NCBI GenBank assembly: GCA_023266695.1
Contig: JAHFPO010000022.1
Span: 1-20,432, forward strand
From: Hyphomicrobiales bacterium
Lineage (GTDB): Bacteria; Pseudomonadota; Alphaproteobacteria; Rhizobiales; Xanthobacteraceae
DNA length: 20,432 nt
Direction of reading: 5' to 3'
Position 1 is the first letter of the stretch, and the number at the start of each line of letters is the position of its first letter. A model generated the notes under the pieces. The model was not told where the DNA came from, made no database searches, and saw only the letters and a list, made by a program, of their open reading frames with translations. Position numbers and translations under genes: made by a program. Positions 1 through 7,172 of this stretch are shown one piece after another.

Positions 1-2
1 AG

Positions 3-125
3 CGCCGGAAGGCGACGCGCCCTCTCGCAAGAGGGCGCAACGGAAGACTGGTGCGCCTTTCGGCGCTCCGTCCCCCCTCATTTCGAGGGGGGAAACGAAA
101 CAAAGCTCGGAGCGAAAAACCGCTC
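3..125. other. Non-coding stretch with serial hairpins
   Basis: No credible gene is visible in the first 172 bases. Several inverted repeats follow each other. A 4-bp stem lies at 3-14 with a GGAA loop. An 8-bp perfect stem pairs 17-24 (GCGCCCTC) with 31-38 (GAGGGCGC). A 5-bp stem pairs 53-57 with 62-66 around TTTC. A 9-bp perfect stem pairs 71-79 (TCCCCCCTC) with 85-93 (GAGGGGGGA). A 5-bp stem pairs 110-114 with 121-125. The 71-93 hairpin could end minus-strand transcription from the YihY gene, but no T-tract follows on either strand. The whole could instead be a structured RNA or the end of a feature that begins outside the window. The pairing is read from the sequence; the role is inference. 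Confidence 0.45.
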
Positions 126-172
126 GCGAGAAGGAGAGATGCTGTTTGAAAGGTGAAATCGAGGATGCGCTT

Positions 173-1006
173 TCAGGCGCTGCGATCGCGCGCTCGCCTG
201 ATCGCCGCGTTGAGCTCCCCGCCATAGATGAAGATCATCGCCACCAGATAGAGAAAAAAGAGCGCGGCCACCGCCGAGGCGAGTCCGGCATAGTAGATCG
301 TATAGGCAAAGGCGAACTCGGCGAGATAGCGGCCAAACAAGGTGCCGCCTGCGATCCAAAGCATCAGCGTCACGATGATGCCCGGTGCGACCTCGCCGAG
401 GCTCCGCCGCCCTGCCGGCAGCCACAGGTGCATCACCACGAGCGCTACGATCAACACCGCCGCCGCGGCTGCGAGGCGCGCGAAGGTGACGATCCCGTCG
501 AACGCCTCAAGCCAGTGAATGTACTTGATCGCGGTCGCCCAAATTAGCGGCCACAGCACCACCAGGAACGAGAGCACCAACGAAGCGGCTGCGCCGACCA
601 GCACATAACCGATCGATTCGAGCCGCAACAGCCACCAGGAGCGCGATTCCTTCACGCCATAGGCGCGGTTGAGGCCGATGCGCAGGCTTTCGACGCCGCT
701 CGACGCGAAAAGGATCGCAAACAAGGCGCCCACGGTGAGTGCTTCGGTGCGCAGGTTCGTCAGCACGTCGTGGATCTCGCGCGCAATCGGTGCGGCGACC
801 TCCTTCGGCCACGTTTCGAGCAGGATGCGCGCGCTTTCGTCAGCGAGTTCCTTGGAGCCGAATACGGCGCCAAGTGCGGTCACCACGATCAGAAACGGGA
901 ACAGCGCCATCAACGTCGACAGCGCGATATGGCTCGCGATCGCCCAGCCGTCGTCGTCGTTGAATCGATAGAAGGCGTCGATCGCAATCCGGTAGAGACG
1001 ACCCAT
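173..1006 (-). CDS. YihY/virulence factor BrkB family membrane protein
   Basis: This encodes a 277-residue polytopic inner-membrane protein of the YihY/BrkB family (formerly mis-annotated as RNase BN), whose biochemical role is not settled. Family marks are visible. There is an N-terminal amphipathic segment, then a first helix around residues 20-42 (ASHIALSTLMALFPF). A GVESLRIGLNRAYGV segment sits near residue 104. The last helices contain YYAGLASAVAALFFLYL, followed by the typical GGELNAAI end and a basic tail. I chose the ATG at 1004-1006 because it gives the usual family length and start (MGRLYRIAIDAFYRF). The frame stays open to 1279, but that part is antisense to the C-terminus of the next gene and lacks family sequence. 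It lies 97 bases downstream of the chemotaxis gene and is probably transcribed separately, given the hairpin between them. Confidence 0.88.
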   Translation of the reverse strand: MGRLYRIAIDAFYRFNDDDGWAIASHIALSTLMALFPFLIVVTALGAVFGSKELADESARILLETWPKEVAAPIAREIHDVLTNLRTEALTVGALFAILFASSGVESLRIGLNRAYGVKESRSWWLLRLESIGYVLVGAAASLVLSFLVVLWPLIWATAIKYIHWLEAFDGIVTFARLAAAAAVLIVALVVMHLWLPAGRRSLGEVAPGIIVTLMLWIAGGTLFGRYLAEFAFAYTIYYAGLASAVAALFFLYLVAMIFIYGGELNAAIRRARDRSA

Positions 1007-1067
1007 GCGCCCCCCATCGTGAGCCAAGCCGGAATAGCCTCTCACATTGGCGAAGCGGAGGGAATTG

Positions 1068-1098
1068 CAAGAGGGACGCGCGGTCCTGGCGCCTCTTG
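1068..1098 (-). terminator. Possible terminator of the chemotaxis gene
   Basis: A perfect 7-bp inverted repeat (CAAGAGG at 1068-1074, CCTCTTG at 1092-1098) with a GC-rich loop lies six bases beyond the stop codon of the minus-strand chemotaxis gene. The position suits a transcription end or an mRNA-stabilising hairpin. No T-run follows on the minus strand, so a classical rho-independent terminator is not proven. Confidence 0.4.
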
Positions 1099-1103
1099 TG
1101 GAA

Positions 1104-3134
1104 TCAGGCCGCCCGCACCCCGGAGAGAAACTGGCGAATCGCGGCGTCGATCCGCTCGGCTTCGTTGCGCAGCGTGGCGGAAAGGACGGCAACGTCGCTC
1201 GCCGTCGCCCGTGCACCCACCGCTGCGCCTTCGACCGAGCGCATGGCGCTGGCGCCGGCTTCAGCGTCGTCGGAGGCATGGGCGACGTTGTTGGCGATCG
1301 AGACGACTGCGGCGTTCTGCTCCTCCACCGCCGAGGCGACCGAAGCCGCCATCGAAGACATTTCCTCGATCACCGAGCTCACGTTGTCGATCGCCTTGGC
1401 GGCATCGGTCGAGGCAACCTGGATCGCGCCGATCTGGTGGGCGATGTCTTCGGTTGCCCGCGCGGTCTGAGCGGCGAGTGATTTCACTTCCTGCGCCACC
1501 ACGGCAAAGCCGCGACCGGCTTCACCGGCACGCGCGGCCTCGATGGTGGCATTGAGGGCGAGAAGATTGGTTTGCGCGGCGATCGACTGGATCAGCCCCA
1601 CGACTTCGCCGATCCGCGTTGCGGCCTCGCCGAGCGTACCCATGATGGTGACCGAGCGTTTGGCTTCCGCCACGGCGCGGCCGGCGACTTCGGTCGAGGT
1701 CGCGGTCTGGCGGGCCACTTCGGAGACGGAAGTCGACAGCTGCTCGGTGGCGACGGCGGCTTGCGCGACATTCGAGGAGGCGGCACCCGCCGCGCGTCCG
1801 GCCCGCTCGGCTTCCGAGCCGACCTCTCCCGCCGTCTCGCCGAGACGCTCGGCGGCCTGGGCAAGCCTGCTCGCGGCATCGCGGACCGCGCCGAGCCCCG
1901 AATTGGCGGTTTCGGCGAAGCCGCGCACCAGCTGGTCGACCGTCTCCGAATGCCGTTCGCGCTGCGCCGCCGTTTCGGATTGCTCGGCCTCGAGCCGGTC
2001 GCGCTCGCGGGCGTTGTCGCGAAAAACCACGACCGTACGTGCCATGGCGCCGATCTCGTCGCGCGCTTTGACCGCCGGAATATGCGTCGTGGTATCGCCA
2101 TCGGCGAGCGCTCGCATCACCGCGACGAGTCCGGCTAGCGGTTTGGTGATGCTGCGGCCGATCAGCCAGCCGAGCGCAAGTCCGATGAGCACCACGGCAA
2201 GACTGACGCCGACGATGATGGCCTTGGTCCGCGCTTGCGACGAAGCGAGGGCCGCAGTCGCGCGTTCCTCCTTCTTCTGCGCAGTAGTGATGATCTCATC
2301 GGACACCGGCATCATCTGCTTGCTGTCCAATTCGATGAGCACGAGCAAGGGATTGACCTTGTCTAGACTCAAGACCCATTCGCGAAAGGTATCGGCATAG
2401 GTTTTTACCTGCTCACTCAGTTGCTCCTTCAAGATTTCCGCGGCAATGATCTTATCGAAGGTCTGATTGAAATTCCTGAATTCGTCGAAGAACTGTTGTT
2501 GAATGTACAGTGCCCGGCTAAGCCGGTATTCGGCCTCGTGATGGCGCATCAATAGCAGCGAAACAAGCAATCTCCTCGAGTCGATCTCGCTCAGCCAGGA
2601 CATGTCTAGTACGATGATGCGCTCGACAGCGATCCCGGCCTTGTTCATGCGGCCCCGGATGCCATCGCTCTCGGTAAAGCCGAGTATCTCTTGCTCTTTG
2701 ATGAGGGTGGTAAAATTGACCTCGAGCTTCGACAAATTACTCCGCAGCGGGGAAATATCACGTCGTTCCGAAGCGTCCAGCGCGCTCTCGATGTCATCGA
2801 GACTCTTCAGCGCTGAATCATGGGCCTGTTGAAAATTCTTGATCAGTTCCGGGCGGGGCTGCGCGGCGAATTCTTTGGCGCTGATCCGCATTCCCGTGAG
2901 CGCGCCTTTGAATTCGCGACTTGCGTCGGAAAGTGCCGACGAATTCTTGACGCTGTCGAAGGCGTTGTCGACCTCCTGCTCGCCGGCAATGTAGGCGGAA
3001 GCGATCACGGCAAAACCAACGACCGGAATGAGCGCGAGTGTCACGATGCGGGCACGGACCGACAGCGCAGTGCTGAGGCGCATCAGGTCATGACCGTAAC
3101 CCGAAAGGATTTGGACGAGGCGCGAAAGCTCCAT
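1104..3134 (-). CDS. Methyl-accepting chemotaxis protein
   Basis: This is a 676-residue transmembrane chemoreceptor that would signal to CheA/CheW. Transmembrane helices are at about 29-51 and 304-326. Between them lie roughly 250 residues of helical, charged periplasmic sensor sequence; by length and helicity this resembles a helical bimodular (HBM) type sensor, though I cannot assign the ligand. A HAMP domain follows (about 327-378, RSITKPLAGL and DEIGAMART). The cytoplasmic signalling domain has the conserved hairpin tip around 519-556 (AAQTNLLALNATIEAARAGE, then EVKSLAAQTA). The protein ends in FLSGVRAA with no CheR-binding pentapeptide. I chose the ATG at 3132-3134 because CTGGAGAAC lies just upstream on the minus strand; the frame also offers a TTG 14 codons earlier. 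No che genes lie nearby, so it is an orphan receptor here. Confidence 0.93.
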   Translation of the reverse strand: MELSRLVQILSGYGHDLMRLSTALSVRARIVTLALIPVVGFAVIASAYIAGEQEVDNAFDSVKNSSALSDASREFKGALTGMRISAKEFAAQPRPELIKNFQQAHDSALKSLDDIESALDASERRDISPLRSNLSKLEVNFTTLIKEQEILGFTESDGIRGRMNKAGIAVERIIVLDMSWLSEIDSRRLLVSLLLMRHHEAEYRLSRALYIQQQFFDEFRNFNQTFDKIIAAEILKEQLSEQVKTYADTFREWVLSLDKVNPLLVLIELDSKQMMPVSDEIITTAQKKEERATAALASSQARTKAIIVGVSLAVVLIGLALGWLIGRSITKPLAGLVAVMRALADGDTTTHIPAVKARDEIGAMARTVVVFRDNARERDRLEAEQSETAAQRERHSETVDQLVRGFAETANSGLGAVRDAASRLAQAAERLGETAGEVGSEAERAGRAAGAASSNVAQAAVATEQLSTSVSEVARQTATSTEVAGRAVAEAKRSVTIMGTLGEAATRIGEVVGLIQSIAAQTNLLALNATIEAARAGEAGRGFAVVAQEVKSLAAQTARATEDIAHQIGAIQVASTDAAKAIDNVSSVIEEMSSMAASVASAVEEQNAAVVSIANNVAHASDDAEAGASAMRSVEGAAVGARATASDVAVLSATLRNEAERIDAAIRQFLSGVRAA

Positions 3135-3426
3135 CTCGTTCTCCAGAGGAAACGAACAACCGAAATCCAGCCGCAAAGAGAGCGACCGGAACCCTTGACG
3201 GGATACGATGTTTCCCTGATCGGCGATGGAATCGCGGAATGGTTAACAATGGGTTGCGGAAACGGGTAGCGGACATCCCTCCCGTCCCGATGGGCAACAG
3301 AGCTGCCGGCCCGAGACAGCTTGCTATTGTGCAATGCACGCGTAGGGTGATTTATTCGTCCCCACCTTCGGCCCGGCTGCCTCGGCCGCTGGTGGCTATG
3401 CGCAGCACCTGATCCGAGTCCTATCC
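3135..3426. other. Divergent intergenic region, chemoreceptor / mcd
   Basis: About 290 bases separate the divergently transcribed chemotaxis and mcd genes, and no coding sequence is convincing here. It holds a PhaR-like palindrome at 3327-3338 and a second TGC-N3-GCA element at 3399-3407. Only weak promoter-like boxes are visible: TTGTGC at 3327-3332 and TTTATT at 3351-3356, 18 bases apart, facing mcd. Short minus-strand ORFs around 3083-3339 are in poor codon context and have no recognisable product. Confidence 0.6.
3327..3338 (-). promoter_or_regulatory. PhaR/AniA-like operator upstream of mcd
   Basis: The perfect 9-bp palindrome TGCAATGCA (3330-3338) extends on the minus strand to TGCATTGCACAA. 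From memory, the consensus reported for the rhizobial PHB-responsive regulator PhaR (AniA) is TGCRNYGCASMA, and this site fits it at all twelve positions. A related TGCGCAGCA lies at 3399-3407, closer to the start codon. The site overlaps a weak -35-like element, which would suit repression. The sequence match is direct; the identity of the protein that binds and its effect on mcd are inference. Confidence 0.45.
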
Positions 3427-5112
3427 ATGTTCGTCACCACGTCCCGCCCGGTTGCCGGAGCCGAGTCAGGCCTTCTCGCGTCCGCAGCCAAAGCCGTTTC
3501 CGCCGTCGAAGCCCTCCTAGCCGAAGCAACGGCGAGCCTGTGCACCCGTCTCGCCCCCGACGGCAAGCTCTCGGCCTCGGCCTTCGACCGCGATCAGCAT
3601 GCTGCCCACTGCCTTGCCTGGCTCGCGACCTATGTGGAATCGGCCCGCCGGCTCGGCGCCTATGCCGAACGCATGACGGCTACGCACCGCTTCGGCGCCA
3701 TCGAAGAACTCCTGGTGCGCATCGGCCTCGGCGAATATCTCGCGCAAATCTTCGGCGGCATCGCCATGAGCCAAACCGAGATCGTGCGCCTTTCTGCACT
3801 CGGCCTCTCCGAGGAACGGATCGCCGCCCGTCTGACGCCGGCGGTGAAGACGCTGATCGCAGAGGGCACCGCTCCCGAGGCGCGCACTCGTCTCATTGAA
3901 TTGATGGCATCCGCCGAAGGCGCGCCGACCGTGGGCGATGCCGGTCTCGATCCGACCTTCGAGGCGATGCGCGCCGAAATGCATCGCTTTACCGAAGAGC
4001 AGGTGATGCCGCATGCCCACGCCTGGCATCTCGACAATGAATATGTGCCGCTCGGGATCATCACCCAGATGGCTGAGCTCGGCGTGTTCGCTCTCACCAT
4101 CCCCGAGGACTATGGCGGCTTGGGCCTAGGCAAGGAATCGATGTGCGTCGTTTCCGAGGAGCTGGCACGCGGCTGGATCGCCATCGGCTCATTGGGCACT
4201 CGATCTGAGATCGCCGCAGAACTGATTCTCGGCGGCGGCACCGAAGAGCAGAAGCGGAAGTGGCTGCCCAGGATCGCGGCGGGCGAAATTCTCCCGACCG
4301 CCGTCTTCACCGAACCGAACACCGGCTCCGATCTCGCCACGCTCAAGACCCGCGCGGTGCGCGAAGGCGGCGTCTTCAAGGTCTATGGCAACAAGACCTG
4401 GATCACCCATCCGGTACGCGCCGACCTGATGACGCTTCTGGTGCGCACCGATCCGAACGAGCCCGGCTACAAAGGCCTATCGATGCTCTTAGCCGAGAAG
4501 CCGCGCGGTACGGACGACAATCCGTTCCCCGCGCCCGGCATGTCTGGCGGCGAGATCGAGGTGCTCGGCTATCGCGGCATGAAGGAGTACGAAATCGCCT
4601 TCGACGGCTTCGAGGTGCCGATCGAGAACCTCCTCGGCGGCGTCGAAGGTCAGGGCTTCAAGCAATTGATGCAGACCTTCGAGACAGCGCGCATCCAGAC
4701 CGCGGCGCGCGCGGTGGGTGTCGCCCAATCCGCCATGGAGCTTTCGCTCCGCTATGCCAAGGAGCGGGTACAATTCGGCAAGTCGATCCTTGCCTTCCCC
4801 CGCGTCGCCGACAAGATCGCCTGGATGGCGGTGGAACTCCTGATCGCCCGCCAGCTCACCTATCACGCCGCGCGCGAGAAGGATTCCGGCCGGCGTTGCG
4901 ACCTCGAGGCCGGCATGGCGAAGCTCCTTTCCGCCCGCACAGCCTGGGCCGCCGCCGACAACGCCGTACAGATCCACGGTGGCAACGGCTTCGCGCTCGA
5001 ATATCCGGTCTCCCGCGTGCTCTGTGATGCGCGCATCCTTTCGATCTTCGAGGGTGCGGCTGAGATCCAGGCGCAAGTCATCGCCCGCCGCTTGCTCGAT
5101 GGCGGCAATTGA
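3427..5112 (+). CDS. mcd: Probable (2S)-methylsuccinyl-CoA dehydrogenase (acyl-CoA dehydrogenase family)
   Basis: This would oxidise (2S)-methylsuccinyl-CoA to mesaconyl-CoA in the ethylmalonyl-CoA pathway of acetyl-CoA assimilation, passing electrons to ETF. It has 561 residues, against about 380-400 for ordinary acyl-CoA dehydrogenases. The excess is an N-terminal helical extension of about 170 residues (including FDRDQHAAHCLAWLATY and GGIAMSQTEIVRLSALGL), which is the hallmark of Mcd. The core begins near residue 175. FTEPNTGSD is at 294-302, KTWITHP at 323-329, and ERVQFGKSI precedes the C-terminal helices. The catalytic base is Glu542 in IFEGAAEIQ. The ATG at 3427 lacks a strong Shine-Dalgarno sequence. 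The attachment-family gene follows after 30 bases. An undefined acyl-CoA dehydrogenase remains possible, but the extension favours Mcd. Confidence 0.85.
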   Translation: MFVTTSRPVAGAESGLLASAAKAVSAVEALLAEATASLCTRLAPDGKLSASAFDRDQHAAHCLAWLATYVESARRLGAYAERMTATHRFGAIEELLVRIGLGEYLAQIFGGIAMSQTEIVRLSALGLSEERIAARLTPAVKTLIAEGTAPEARTRLIELMASAEGAPTVGDAGLDPTFEAMRAEMHRFTEEQVMPHAHAWHLDNEYVPLGIITQMAELGVFALTIPEDYGGLGLGKESMCVVSEELARGWIAIGSLGTRSEIAAELILGGGTEEQKRKWLPRIAAGEILPTAVFTEPNTGSDLATLKTRAVREGGVFKVYGNKTWITHPVRADLMTLLVRTDPNEPGYKGLSMLLAEKPRGTDDNPFPAPGMSGGEIEVLGYRGMKEYEIAFDGFEVPIENLLGGVEGQGFKQLMQTFETARIQTAARAVGVAQSAMELSLRYAKERVQFGKSILAFPRVADKIAWMAVELLIARQLTYHAAREKDSGRRCDLEAGMAKLLSARTAWAAADNAVQIHGGNGFALEYPVSRVLCDARILSIFEGAAEIQAQVIARRLLDGGN

Positions 5113-5142
5113 TCTGATATATACGACAACACAAGGCGAATC

Positions 5143-5601
5143 ATGAACATGAAGACGGTCTGGATTCCCCACGACAGTTGGATTCTGGTCGGCGACGGTC
5201 GCAAGGCGCTGATGTTGCGCAACTCGGGAACCCCGCAACGTCCTCAGCTCACCGTGCTCGATGTTCTGCGCGACAAGGCAAATCCGCCGACGCGCGAGCA
5301 AGGCACCGACCGGCCTGGGCGCGCGATGTCGAGCATGGGCAGTGCCCGCAGTGCCGTCGAACAGACCGATTGGCACGAGATCGCGGAAGAAAAATTTGCG
5401 CTCACCGTAGCGAGCCGTCTCGATGGGGCCGCACGCAAGGGTGAATTCGAACAACTCGTTCTTGTCGCGCCACCGCATACCCTGTCGGCGTTGCGCAAGC
5501 ACCTCGACGCCAACACTCTCCAACGCGTGATCGCCGAAGTGGACAAGGACCTGACCAAGCATCCCATTCCCGAGATCGCTCGTCTCATCGCAGGCGGCTG
5601 A
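5143..5601 (+). CDS. Host attachment family protein
   Basis: This is a 152-residue protein of the 'protein required for attachment to host cells' family (Host_attach, COG5622), a cytoplasmic family distantly related to release-factor-like baeRF folds; its molecular function is unclear. Family marks are the N-terminal TVWIPHDSWILVGDGRKALMLRN, the central DWHEIAEEKFALTVASRL, and the C-terminal LVLVAPPHTLSALRKHL followed by VDKDLTKHPIPEIARLI. Length is typical. Translation starts at the ATG at 5143 or the next ATG two codons on; AAGGCGA lies at a suitable distance upstream. It sits 30 bases after mcd on the same strand and probably shares its transcript, although an AT-rich stretch (GATATATACG) in the gap might add promoter activity. 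Confidence 0.85.
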   Translation: MNMKTVWIPHDSWILVGDGRKALMLRNSGTPQRPQLTVLDVLRDKANPPTREQGTDRPGRAMSSMGSARSAVEQTDWHEIAEEKFALTVASRLDGAARKGEFEQLVLVAPPHTLSALRKHLDANTLQRVIAEVDKDLTKHPIPEIARLIAGG

Positions 5602-5607
5602 GCATTA

Positions 5608-5643
5608 CTGGTTAGACATCGGCCGACAGCCAATCTGAACCAG
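5608..5643 (+). other. Hairpin just before a start codon
   Basis: CTGGTTAGA at 5608-5616 pairs with TCTGAACCAG at 5634-5643, forming a 6-bp outer stem, one bulged G and three more pairs, with a GGC/GCC mini-stem inside the loop. It ends three bases before the ATG of the next gene, which has no visible Shine-Dalgarno sequence. It may separate that gene from the upstream transcript or limit its translation. The fold is read from the sequence; the function is inference. Confidence 0.35.
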
Positions 5644-5646
5644 CTT

Positions 5647-6612
5647 ATGTGGGACTTTTCGATCGAGAAGAGCTTCGCGCTCGTCCTGCGCACGTACCCG
5701 TTCGTGCTCGTCCGCGCAGCGGTGTATTTCGGTATCGCCGCTGCCTATGTGGTCGCGACCGGAAGCGGTTCGGGTCTCGGATGGGGTGTCGGGACGCTCA
5801 TCGGACCCGGAGAGCGTGTGGCTGGCGCGTTCTGGGGCGCCATGGCGGGCTTCGCCTTCGTCTCCTTCATGCTGTGGTGGCTGCGCGAATATATTCTCTA
5901 TCTCGTCAAGGCTGGCCATATCGTGGCCTTGACGCTGTTGCTCGACGACCGCGCGCCACCGGCGGGGCAAGGCCAGATTAGTCACGCCATCGGCGTGGTT
6001 CAACAACGATTCATCGAGATCCGTGTCCTCCATTCGATCGACCGGCTCGTACGCGGCGGGATCACCGCACTGATCGGAATCATCGATTACGCCGCCAAGC
6101 TGTTACCGGGTGGCCCGCAAGCGCTCGTCACCCCTCTCAACATGATCTTGCAAATCGCGCTCGGCTTCCTCGGCGAGATCATCCTTGCCTATTGCGTCCG
6201 GGTGGCCGCGAAAAATCCCTGGCAGGCGTCCAGGGATGCGCTGGTGCTCTGTGCCCAGAACCACGGCGTGCTGATCAAGAACGCGACCTTCCTCGCGATT
6301 GTCGCCTACGGCATCGCCTTCGTCGTATTTCTGATCATGCTCGGGCCCGCGGTCGCGCTCGCCTATGGATTTCCCGGCGGTTCACCGGCGATCGCCCCTG
6401 TGCTCGCCCTCGTTTTCGCCTGGAGCTTCAAACAGGCGTTGCTCGAGCCCCTCATCATCGCGTCGCTGATGCAGGTTTATTTCCGCGTGATCGAAGGTCA
6501 GCGTCCCGATCCGGACTGGGACGCGAGACTGACCGAATCATCACACCATTTTCACGAGCTGAAGGCCCGCGCCTCGGAAACCCTGCGCGCCGCGGGTAGC
6601 GCCAGCCTTTGA
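5647..6612 (+). CDS. Uncharacterised polytopic membrane protein
   Basis: I do not recognise a named family for this 321-residue protein, although similar membrane proteins of unknown function occur in Hyphomicrobiales. Hydrophobic segments suggest about six membrane helices: roughly 17-38, 60-80, 130-150, 163-186, 213-240 and 247-275. Distinctive short motifs are WWLREYILYLVKAGHI (77-92) and, after helix four, CVRVAAKNPWQASRDALVL followed by QNHGVLIKNA. These charged, aromatic-rich patches at membrane borders look like conserved functional sites. The C-terminal 40 residues are soluble and charged. Coding frame and third-position GC match the neighbours. It follows the attachment-family gene by 45 bases, with a hairpin in between, and has no clear ribosome-binding site. 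No enzymatic motif is visible. Confidence 0.8.
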   Translation: MWDFSIEKSFALVLRTYPFVLVRAAVYFGIAAAYVVATGSGSGLGWGVGTLIGPGERVAGAFWGAMAGFAFVSFMLWWLREYILYLVKAGHIVALTLLLDDRAPPAGQGQISHAIGVVQQRFIEIRVLHSIDRLVRGGITALIGIIDYAAKLLPGGPQALVTPLNMILQIALGFLGEIILAYCVRVAAKNPWQASRDALVLCAQNHGVLIKNATFLAIVAYGIAFVVFLIMLGPAVALAYGFPGGSPAIAPVLALVFAWSFKQALLEPLIIASLMQVYFRVIEGQRPDPDWDARLTESSHHFHELKARASETLRAAGSASL

Positions 6613-6678
6613 AATCGACTCGAATCGCAGCTACCGCCGTCGCTTCAATTGCCGATCTTGTTCATGCTACAAGAAGCC

Positions 6679-6876
6679 ATGCTCTCTTCGATCCTTCAGC
6701 AGATCATCCTGCCCATCGCGCTCGGCGCGGTCGCGCTCGTACTCGTGTTCGGCCTCTGGAACATGGTGCGCGGTGGCTCGGGTAATACCTCGCAAAAGCT
6801 GATGCGCCTGCGCGTGCTTCTCCAATTCGTGGCCATCGTCATTGTGATGATCACGATTTGGGTGCTGGGGCGCTGA
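6679..6876 (+). CDS. HIG1-domain twin-transmembrane protein
   Basis: This is a small inner-membrane protein with two predicted helices (about 6-28 and 46-63 of 65 residues) joined by a polar loop. The loop and the start of helix two read LWNMVRGGSGNTSQKLMRLR then VLLQ, which matches the HIG1 (hypoxia-induced gene 1) domain signature. The mitochondrial relatives (HIGD/Rcf1) help assemble and tune cytochrome c oxidase and its supercomplexes; alphaproteobacteria carry short free-standing versions. I chose the ATG at 6679 (AAGAAG just upstream, natural family start). An in-frame ATG at 6664 and a TTG at 6649 would add five or ten residues. It lies 66 bases after the previous gene, and the next gene is convergent. 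Confidence 0.85.
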   Translation: MLSSILQQIILPIALGAVALVLVFGLWNMVRGGSGNTSQKLMRLRVLLQFVAIVIVMITIWVLGR

Positions 6877-6949
6877 AACTTCCACCGATTCGGCCGTCTA
6901 GAGCCTTCAGGCCGTTGATTGGCTGTTCCGACGGATCAGCAACGGTCGG

Positions 6950-7159
6950 CTAGTACGAATCGCTCTTGCCACCCGGGGTGCCGGTCTGTGGGGCGGAGCC
7001 GCCGGTACCCTTCTTCTTCTTCGTTTTTTCCTTGGTATCCGTCTTCGAATCCTGCGCTAAAACCAACAGGCTCGGCTCGCCAACGGGCGCCACGGGCAAG
7101 GCACCTAGCGACGTGGGCGCAAGCAGAAAAGCGCTGGCAACAGCGACGAATATGCGCAT
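6950..7159 (-). CDS. Small secreted lysine-rich hypothetical protein
   Basis: This encodes a 69-residue protein of unknown function. The first 20 or so residues look like a Sec signal peptide (MRIFVAVASAFLLAPTSLGA, with cleavage near residue 20 or near Ala35). The remainder is short, disordered and very basic in its centre (KEKTKKKKG, about 44-51), ending in a Gly/Pro/Ser tail (PGGKSDSY). The minus-strand ATG at 7157-7159 is preceded by AAGGGGA at a good distance, which supports translation. It is divergent from the cobalamin adenosyltransferase gene and convergent with the HIG1 gene. A periplasmic nucleic-acid- or envelope-binding peptide is possible but cannot be shown from the sequence. 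Confidence 0.6.
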   Translation of the reverse strand: MRIFVAVASAFLLAPTSLGALPVAPVGEPSLLVLAQDSKTDTKEKTKKKKGTGGSAPQTGTPGGKSDSY

Positions 7160-7172
7160 GGGATTCCCCTTG

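Noticed and set aside
1007..1279. Upstream extension of the YihY frame by 91 codons
   Set aside because: The extra sequence is antisense to the conserved chemoreceptor C-terminus and lacks family similarity; the internal ATG gives the normal length.
3240..3250. GTTAAC motif considered as a CtrA site
   Set aside because: The second TTAA half-site at seven-base spacing is missing. The same holds for the GTTAAC at 19383-19388.
4489..5562. 357-codon open frame on the minus strand antisense to mcd and the attachment-family gene
   Set aside because: It mirrors two well-supported genes, has no recognisable domain, and long antisense frames are expected in DNA with such strong GC bias.
6928..6949. 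Inverted repeat CCGAC/GTCGG next to the stop of the small secreted protein gene
   Set aside because: Only five base pairs over a 12-base loop and no T-run, so it is too weak to call a terminator.
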